Part shown: positions 23,109 to 27,148 of the stretch, one piece after another | Layout: every line of letters begins with the position of its first letter | How positions within the stretch are numbered: position 1 is the first letter of the stretch | Assembly: GCA_038883475.1 (NCBI GenBank) | Contig: JAVZMA010000019.1 | Location: forward strand, 1 to 27,148 | Length of the DNA stretch: 27,148 nt | Source: JAVZLH01 sp038883475 | GTDB taxonomy: Archaea > Thermoproteota > Bathyarchaeia > Bathyarchaeales > Bathycorpusculaceae | Reading direction: 5' to 3' | Program-made: the position numbers and the translations under genes | The notes under the pieces: generated by a model | Databases searched by the model: none | Told to the model about the DNA's origin: nothing | Seen by the model: the letters and a program-made list of their open reading frames with translations, nothing else

Positions 23109-23149
23109 AAATAAACGCTCACTACGCCAATGAGGCGAAAACAGGAAGG

Positions 23150-23434
23150 TTATTTGTTTGTCATTTCGTTAATCTGCTGCTCCATCATATGCCCATGACA
23201 ATAAACTAGAGCCTTTTTGACGCCAGCAACCTTCTGAGCTGCGTTCTTCACATCCATAGCTAACTTGAAAGCTATCGGACAGAAGGGACTTGAAGGAATG
23301 AAATCAATTTTGACAACGCCTGGCTTTTCCTCTTTAACGTTTGTTATCATGTGCATTTCAGCGAATGTTAAACCCGTCTCTGGGTCAACAACTTTGCCAA
23401 CAGCCTCACGGACTTTATCTTCCAAATCTGACAA
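23150..23434 (-). CDS. DUF59/MIP18-family metal-sulfur cluster assembly factor
   Basis: 94 residues, one DUF59 domain. Conserved parts are the opening VVDPETGLTFAEM and IPSSPFCPIAFKLAMDVKNA with the reactive Cys in SPFCP; a Cys-Gly-His segment (VYCHGHMM) follows. Family members (SufT, PaaD, MIP18) help insert Fe-S clusters. The start is TTG with GGTGTGA about five bases upstream. It sits between gcvPB and the DUF2099 gene on the minus strand, with gaps of about 40 bases on each side, so co-transcription is likely. A helper role for the Cys-rich DUF2099 protein is an inference from position. Confidence 0.85.
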   Translation of the reverse strand: MSDLEDKVREAVGKVVDPETGLTFAEMHMITNVKEEKPGVVKIDFIPSSPFCPIAFKLAMDVKNAAQKVAGVKKALVYCHGHMMEQQINEMTNK

Positions 23435-23472
23435 TTTTTCACACCAACTTCATCAATGAATAAACACAGCAT

Positions 23473-25017
23473 TCAAATATATGGATTGCTGCTTCCACAA
23501 CTATGTTTTTTCAAGCACATACGCCAACTTAAAGCCATTGTTCGCGGATGAGAAGCCTTAACCTCGTCTAAGCGGGGAATAGCCGTGTTGTGGGGAGCGC
23601 TCAAAACGGTTTCTGGGTTTTTGTAGGCTTCTTCGCAGATTTTTTTCAAAGTTTCATAAAAACGGTCAAGCTCTTCTTTTTCGAAAGTTTCTGTAGGTTC
23701 AATCATCAAGGCTTCCTCAACAATTAGCGGAAAATATATGGTTGGCGCATGCAATCCATAATCAAGAAGGCGCTTCGCGATATTTAAGGCTGAAACACCA
23801 GTTTCCTTTTTCAAAGTTTTGGCGCTGAAAACACACTCGTGCTTCCTCGGCTTTCCTCCGTCAAATGGAAGCGTTAAACCTTTAACGTCTTTAAGCTTCT
23901 TCACTAAGTAATTAGCGTTCAAAACGGAAACTTCGGCAACTTCCTTTAAGCCTTCAGCACCCAAACTTAAAATGTAAGCGTAAGCCTTCAACAAGACGGC
24001 GACATTTCCATAAAAACTGCGAATTTTCCCAATACTATAAGGCTTATCATAATCTAAACGATATTTCTTACCATCAAAAACTATACGAGGAACAGGCAAA
24101 AACTTAGCCAACTCTTCAGAAACACCAACAGGTCCCGCGCCTGGACCGCCTCCACCGTGCGGTGTGCCGAAGGTCTTGTGTATGTTTATGTGAACTATGT
24201 CGAAGCCCATGTCTCCCGGTCTAACCTTACATAATAGCGGGTTTAGGTTCGCGCCATCATAATACAGTAATCCGCCAGCTTCATGAACTATTCTCGCTAT
24301 TTCGTCAATGTTTCTTTCGAACACTCCTAAAGTGTTTGGGTTTGTGAGCATTAATCCCGCTGTTCGCTCGGATACAGCGGCTTTTAAAGCTCCAAGGCTT
24401 ATGCAACCTTCATCGTCTGATGGCACGACAACAACATTGAAGCCAGCCATTGTTGCGCTTGCTGGGTTTGTACCATGAGCCGAGTCTGGAACAATTATTT
24501 CGCATCGTTTTCCACCTTCGCCATTAAACTTGTGATAGGCGCGAATCAGCAAAGTACCTAAAAATTCGCCGTGGGCTCCAGCCGCGGGCTGCAAACAAAC
24601 TTCATGTGTTCCCGTTATTTCTGCAAGCCACCGCTCAAGCCTATAAAGGATTTCAAGAATTCCTTGCACCGTTTCTTCGTCTTGGTAAGGGTTGAGCATG
24701 CTAATTTCTTCTAGGCTTGCGAGCAACTCGTTCAGTTTTGGATTATACTTCATTGTGCAGCTTCCAAGCGGATACAGCCCATTGTCTATTCCATAATTCA
24801 TTTCTGACAAACGCATGAAGTGGCGCACAACCTCAACTTCGGAAAGTTCTGGAAGCCTAGGCATTGTTTTGCGCCGCATTTTTTCAGGTATAAGCTTGTT
24901 TAAGTCGCCTACATAGCGTTCTATTTCTTCATCCACTTTTGGAAGAATATGCCCTCTAGTGCCACTTCTTCCAAGATTGAATATTACGGGCTCGTTCCAG
25001 TTTGCCTGCCTAAACAC
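23473..25017 (-). CDS. gcvPB: Glycine dehydrogenase (decarboxylating), subunit 2
   Basis: 514 residues, the C-terminal-type P-protein subunit. The PLP lysine is K281 in INIHKTFGTPHGGGGPG, followed by the glycine-rich loop. The start segment MNYGIDNGLYPLGSCTMKYNP is standard for subunit 2. With subunit 1 it decarboxylates glycine and transfers the aminomethyl group to the lipoylated H-protein. The start is a GTG with AAGGTGA six bases upstream; the TGA of that site is the stop of gcvPA, so translation is tightly coupled. The last 20 residues include a Cys-rich end (MCLKKHSCGSS), less usual. T-, H- and L-protein genes are not in the window. Confidence 0.96.
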   Translation of the reverse strand: MFRQANWNEPVIFNLGRSGTRGHILPKVDEEIERYVGDLNKLIPEKMRRKTMPRLPELSEVEVVRHFMRLSEMNYGIDNGLYPLGSCTMKYNPKLNELLASLEEISMLNPYQDEETVQGILEILYRLERWLAEITGTHEVCLQPAAGAHGEFLGTLLIRAYHKFNGEGGKRCEIIVPDSAHGTNPASATMAGFNVVVVPSDDEGCISLGALKAAVSERTAGLMLTNPNTLGVFERNIDEIARIVHEAGGLLYYDGANLNPLLCKVRPGDMGFDIVHINIHKTFGTPHGGGGPGAGPVGVSEELAKFLPVPRIVFDGKKYRLDYDKPYSIGKIRSFYGNVAVLLKAYAYILSLGAEGLKEVAEVSVLNANYLVKKLKDVKGLTLPFDGGKPRKHECVFSAKTLKKETGVSALNIAKRLLDYGLHAPTIYFPLIVEEALMIEPTETFEKEELDRFYETLKKICEEAYKNPETVLSAPHNTAIPRLDEVKASHPRTMALSWRMCLKKHSCGSSNPYI

Positions 25018-25023
25018 GCCGTC

Positions 25024-26430
25024 TCACCTTTTAGCCAAAATTTCTTCTACAGCCCTTGCCAAGCGGTTAATTTCGTTTTTCGAGTGAATTTCGGTAACGC
25101 AGTAAAGGGCTGTCTCGCCAAGTTCTGGAAACTCTTTTGAAACATCCTTTCCTCCGTGAATTCGGCGACGCAGGAGCCTCTTGTTGATTTCTTTAACGCT
25201 TAAGCCGCTCTCGTCAAAGTTTACCGTGAACTCCTTAAAGTGTGTGGATTTAAAAACCGGAGCCTTCACGCCATCTATTTTTGAAAGCAGCCGCATTGCA
25301 TAATTAGCCTTAAGCATAATTGTTTCACCGAGTTCACGCATACCCTCTGGACCAAGCAAAGCCATGTAAACCGCTGACGCAACAGCGCATAAAGCCTCGT
25401 TAGAGCATATGTTTGATGTTGCCTTTTCACGTCTAATGTGCTGTTCTCGCGTTTGCAAAACCATACAAAAACCTTGCCTAGAACCGTCAACAGTTGCCGT
25501 TGCTCCAATTATGCGTCCCGGCATCTGCCTAATTAAACTCATGTCGTCGCGGCAAGCCATTATGCCTAAAAGGGGACCGCCGAAGTTCATAAAGTTTCCA
25601 AGAGGCTGTGCTTCGCCAACCACAATGTCCGCAGCATAATCGCCTGGCGGCCTTATAATGCCTAGCGAAGTTGGGTCAACGCCAACTATGTATAAGGCTC
25701 CGTGCTTGTGGGTTTCTTGGGCTATTTCGTCAACTTGTGTTTCAACAAACCCTAGATATGATGGGTTTTCGATGTAAACCGCCGCTGTTTCCTTCGAAAT
25801 TTTATTTCCCAACTCCTCCAAATCAAGCTGTCCAGTTTCCCCGTTGTATCCCACTTTCTTAACGTCTATTCCAGCTGGTTCACAATAAACTCTCAGCACA
25901 GCCGACCTTTCTGGATGGATAATTTTAGGAACTAAAATTTCCCTTCGTCCAGTAACGCGAGAAGCCATGCGGGCTGCCTCGCCCAGAGCTGAAGCCCAAT
26001 CATACATTGAACAGTTTGCAACATCCATGCCAGTTAGTTCGCAAATCATGCTCTGATACTCAAAGAGAGCTTGAAGCATTCCTTGAGAAATTTCAGGCTG
26101 ATATGGCGTGTAGGAGGTTAAGAATTCACTGCGTTGAACTATTTCGCTTACAACCGCTGGAACATAATGGGGCCAGCAGCCAGCGCCCAGAAAAATGGGC
26201 ATGTCTGCATACGTTTTGTTTTTTGAAAGAAGTTCTTCCACATGCCTTTTCACTTCATATTCTGACATGGCTTTAGGGAGGTTAAGAAGTTTTTTCAAGC
26301 GATATTTTTGCGGAACATCCGAATATAACTCGTCTATGCTCTTTACGCCAATTTCCCTCAGCATTTCCCCTTTAACTTCTGGGAGAGAATTCGGGATGTA
26401 AGGGTGAACATTTTTACTCAAGATTTTCAC
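25024..26430 (-). CDS. gcvPA: Glycine dehydrogenase (decarboxylating), subunit 1
   Basis: 468 residues from the GTG at 26430. The subunit 1 pattern is clear: HPYIPNSLPEVKGEML at the start, then SYTPYQPEISQGMLQALFEYQ, the SLGIIRPPGDYAADIVVGEAQ region and a C-terminal cap. It lacks the PLP lysine loop, which is in subunit 2, and both form the active P-protein. A TTG at 26421 is also possible: GGTGA sits right before it, and family members begin close to HPYIPN. A TTTAAG box at 26461-26470 heads the unit. Gene order (A then B) is the usual one for organisms with split P-protein. Thg1 lies upstream on the same strand, 58 bases away. Confidence 0.96.
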   Translation of the reverse strand: MKILSKNVHPYIPNSLPEVKGEMLREIGVKSIDELYSDVPQKYRLKKLLNLPKAMSEYEVKRHVEELLSKNKTYADMPIFLGAGCWPHYVPAVVSEIVQRSEFLTSYTPYQPEISQGMLQALFEYQSMICELTGMDVANCSMYDWASALGEAARMASRVTGRREILVPKIIHPERSAVLRVYCEPAGIDVKKVGYNGETGQLDLEELGNKISKETAAVYIENPSYLGFVETQVDEIAQETHKHGALYIVGVDPTSLGIIRPPGDYAADIVVGEAQPLGNFMNFGGPLLGIMACRDDMSLIRQMPGRIIGATATVDGSRQGFCMVLQTREQHIRREKATSNICSNEALCAVASAVYMALLGPEGMRELGETIMLKANYAMRLLSKIDGVKAPVFKSTHFKEFTVNFDESGLSVKEINKRLLRRRIHGGKDVSKEFPELGETALYCVTEIHSKNEINRLARAVEEILAKR

Positions 26431-26460
26431 CGTTGCGAATTAAGAGTAAGCAACACAACT

Positions 26461-26470
26461 TTTCTTAAAC
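26461..26470 (-). promoter_or_regulatory. TATA box for gcvPA-gcvPB
   Basis: The minus strand reads GTTTAAGAAA, preceded by a purine-rich GAAAAG (BRE-like). It is about 31-40 nt before the GTG at 26430, giving a leader of about 10-20 nt. There is no room for a glycine riboswitch. Confidence 0.45.
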
Positions 26471-26488
26471 CTTTTCAATAAGCCCCTA

Positions 26489-27148
26489 TCAAGTTTTAGC
26501 TTTTTCTTGCTTTTGGCTAATATGCCACTTAATTATCTGCTCAAGTAACTTTTTTCCTTGTTTGGAAGTGAAAAGCGGAAGCCTCCAGTTTTCCTTAACC
26601 CTACGCCTTGTAACGTGTTGTTCTCCAATTTTCTTTAGGAAAGGTTCTTTGTAAACTAAAATTCCCCTCCTCTGCCATTGAGGAGTTTTAGCCAAATTCA
26701 AGCCATGTTCAAAAAGCATCTCATGAAGTTCCTCTGTCTTTAATCCCTCAACTTTTTTCGCAATTTCTAAGGGTTTATGCCCCAGTTTTCTTAGAACCCA
26801 GTAGGCATAGGCGTTGTTGTGGTTTCTCCAAGCGTTCATTTGTCTCCAAGCTAAATACTCAATAATCCTTTCGTTACCAGATGCAACAACCACGCGGGAG
26901 TCAAAAGCCGTAACCACTTCTTTTCCAAAAACTTTTTGCAGATTTAGAGTGAACATGCTTGAGGTTAGTCCAACAATTACAGAATCCATCTTCTCAATTC
27001 TTCCACGAAATGGCGCGGAATCAGCAAAAAGGATGTTTAGTTCGTCGCTTGCAACATAAACTAATGTGGGGTTAAACCCTTTTTCGTAAAGGATTTTTGC
27101 TGAGGAAACAAGGCATTTTGCAAATCTTTTATCAAAGGGCTTTTCGGC
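26489..27148 (-). CDS. tRNA-His guanylyltransferase (Thg1) family, N-terminal part beyond the window
   Basis: The frame is open to the window edge; 219 residues are visible, so the first part of the palm domain is missing. From the edge it reads PFDKRFAKCLVSSA, then NPTLVYVASDELNILF with the SDE metal-binding motif, GRIEKMDSVIVGLTSSM, FDSRVVVAS, EYLAWRQMNAWRNH and PQWQRRGILVYKE. These are the standard Thg1 blocks. Thg1 family enzymes add a nucleotide to the tRNA 5' end; archaeal members mostly repair or complete 5' ends in template-dependent 3'-5' fashion. The visible frame starts at 26989 as a methionine in the middle of the domain, which is not the real start. Confidence 0.9.
   Translation of the reverse strand, partial: AEKPFDKRFAKCLVSSAKILYEKGFNPTLVYVASDELNILFADSAPFRGRIEKMDSVIVGLTSSMFTLNLQKVFGKEVVTAFDSRVVVASGNERIIEYLAWRQMNAWRNHNNAYAYWVLRKLGHKPLEIAKKVEGLKTEELHEMLFEHGLNLAKTPQWQRRGILVYKEPFLKKIGEQHVTRRRVKENWRLPLFTSKQGKKLLEQIIKWHISQKQEKAKT

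Noticed and set aside
26431..26488. Glycine riboswitch before gcvPA
   Set aside because: The intergenic space is 58 bases and holds a TATA box; there is no room for an aptamer.
1..27148. tRNA, rRNA, insertion sequence, phage or CRISPR features
   Set aside because: Every intergenic gap is under about 210 bases; none shows cloverleaf pieces, terminal repeats or repeat-spacer periodicity by eye. A tRNAscan and self-dotplot would settle it.

Overview
The window is 27.1 kb of compact, AT-leaning archaeal DNA. There are no rRNA, tRNA, CRISPR or insertion-sequence signals, and no gene-free stretch reaches 300 bases. Archaeal origin is supported by TATA boxes (TTTAAG or TTATAAA types) about 35-45 nt upstream of starts, frequent TTG and GTG starts, Shine-Dalgarno matches to GGAGGTGAT, a Thg1-type tRNA-His guanylyltransferase, a two-subunit glycine decarboxylase, and several archaeal families (a DUF365-like PUA protein, DUF2099, an archaeal OB-fold SSB, a UPF0104 flippase-like protein). 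The mix of heterotrophic carbon enzymes, a GH3-type adenylating enzyme and a DUF2099 (methanogenesis marker 8) protein suggests a Bathyarchaeia-like lineage. That placement is inference; no marker gene here settles it.

Layout. (1) 1-1223, plus strand: the tail of a 2-oxoacid dehydrogenase E1 beta gene, then the lipoyl E2 gene. (2) 1225-2807, minus: a three-gene membrane or exported-protein operon. (3) 2919-4979, plus: two tandem zinc alcohol/polyol-type dehydrogenases. They converge on (4) 5000-9161, minus: a four-gene redox operon of a C_GCAxxG_C_C protein, a Fe-S/CCG protein, a VAO-type FAD dehydrogenase and a second Fe-S/CCG protein. (5) 9328-12511: a PUA-like protein, a TatD-associated radical SAM protein, CTP synthase (pyrG) and a CBS-pair protein. 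(6) 12646-18384: a HEXXH protein, a short GH3-family adenylating enzyme, a zinc-ribbon membrane protein, an HD hydrolase, a flippase-like membrane protein, a RimI-type acetyltransferase, a PPC/DUF296 protein and small unknowns. Three gene pairs here overlap tail to tail by 4-9 bp. (7) 18412-21643: a membrane-anchored helix-hairpin-helix protein, malic enzyme, and a pair made of a polytopic sensor-like membrane protein and a small possible output-domain protein. (8) 21689-27148, minus: Thg1, gcvPA, gcvPB, a DUF59/MIP18 protein, DUF2099 and an SSB-like OB protein with an RG-rich tail.

How the genes work together. Central carbon metabolism is served by E1/E2, malic enzyme and the glycine decarboxylase P-protein. 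E2 and the glycine system both depend on lipoate. The redox operon looks like an assembled dehydrogenase: a FAD subunit oxidises a hydroxy-acid or alcohol-like substrate and passes electrons to two HdrD/GlpC-like Fe-S subunits. The two dehydrogenases converging on it may feed the same pathway. The least explained items are that operon, the DUF2099 gene with its DUF59 partner, and the membrane sensor/small output pair at 20550-21643. Start codons were revised for several genes from Shine-Dalgarno and TATA positions; each case is explained in its entry.
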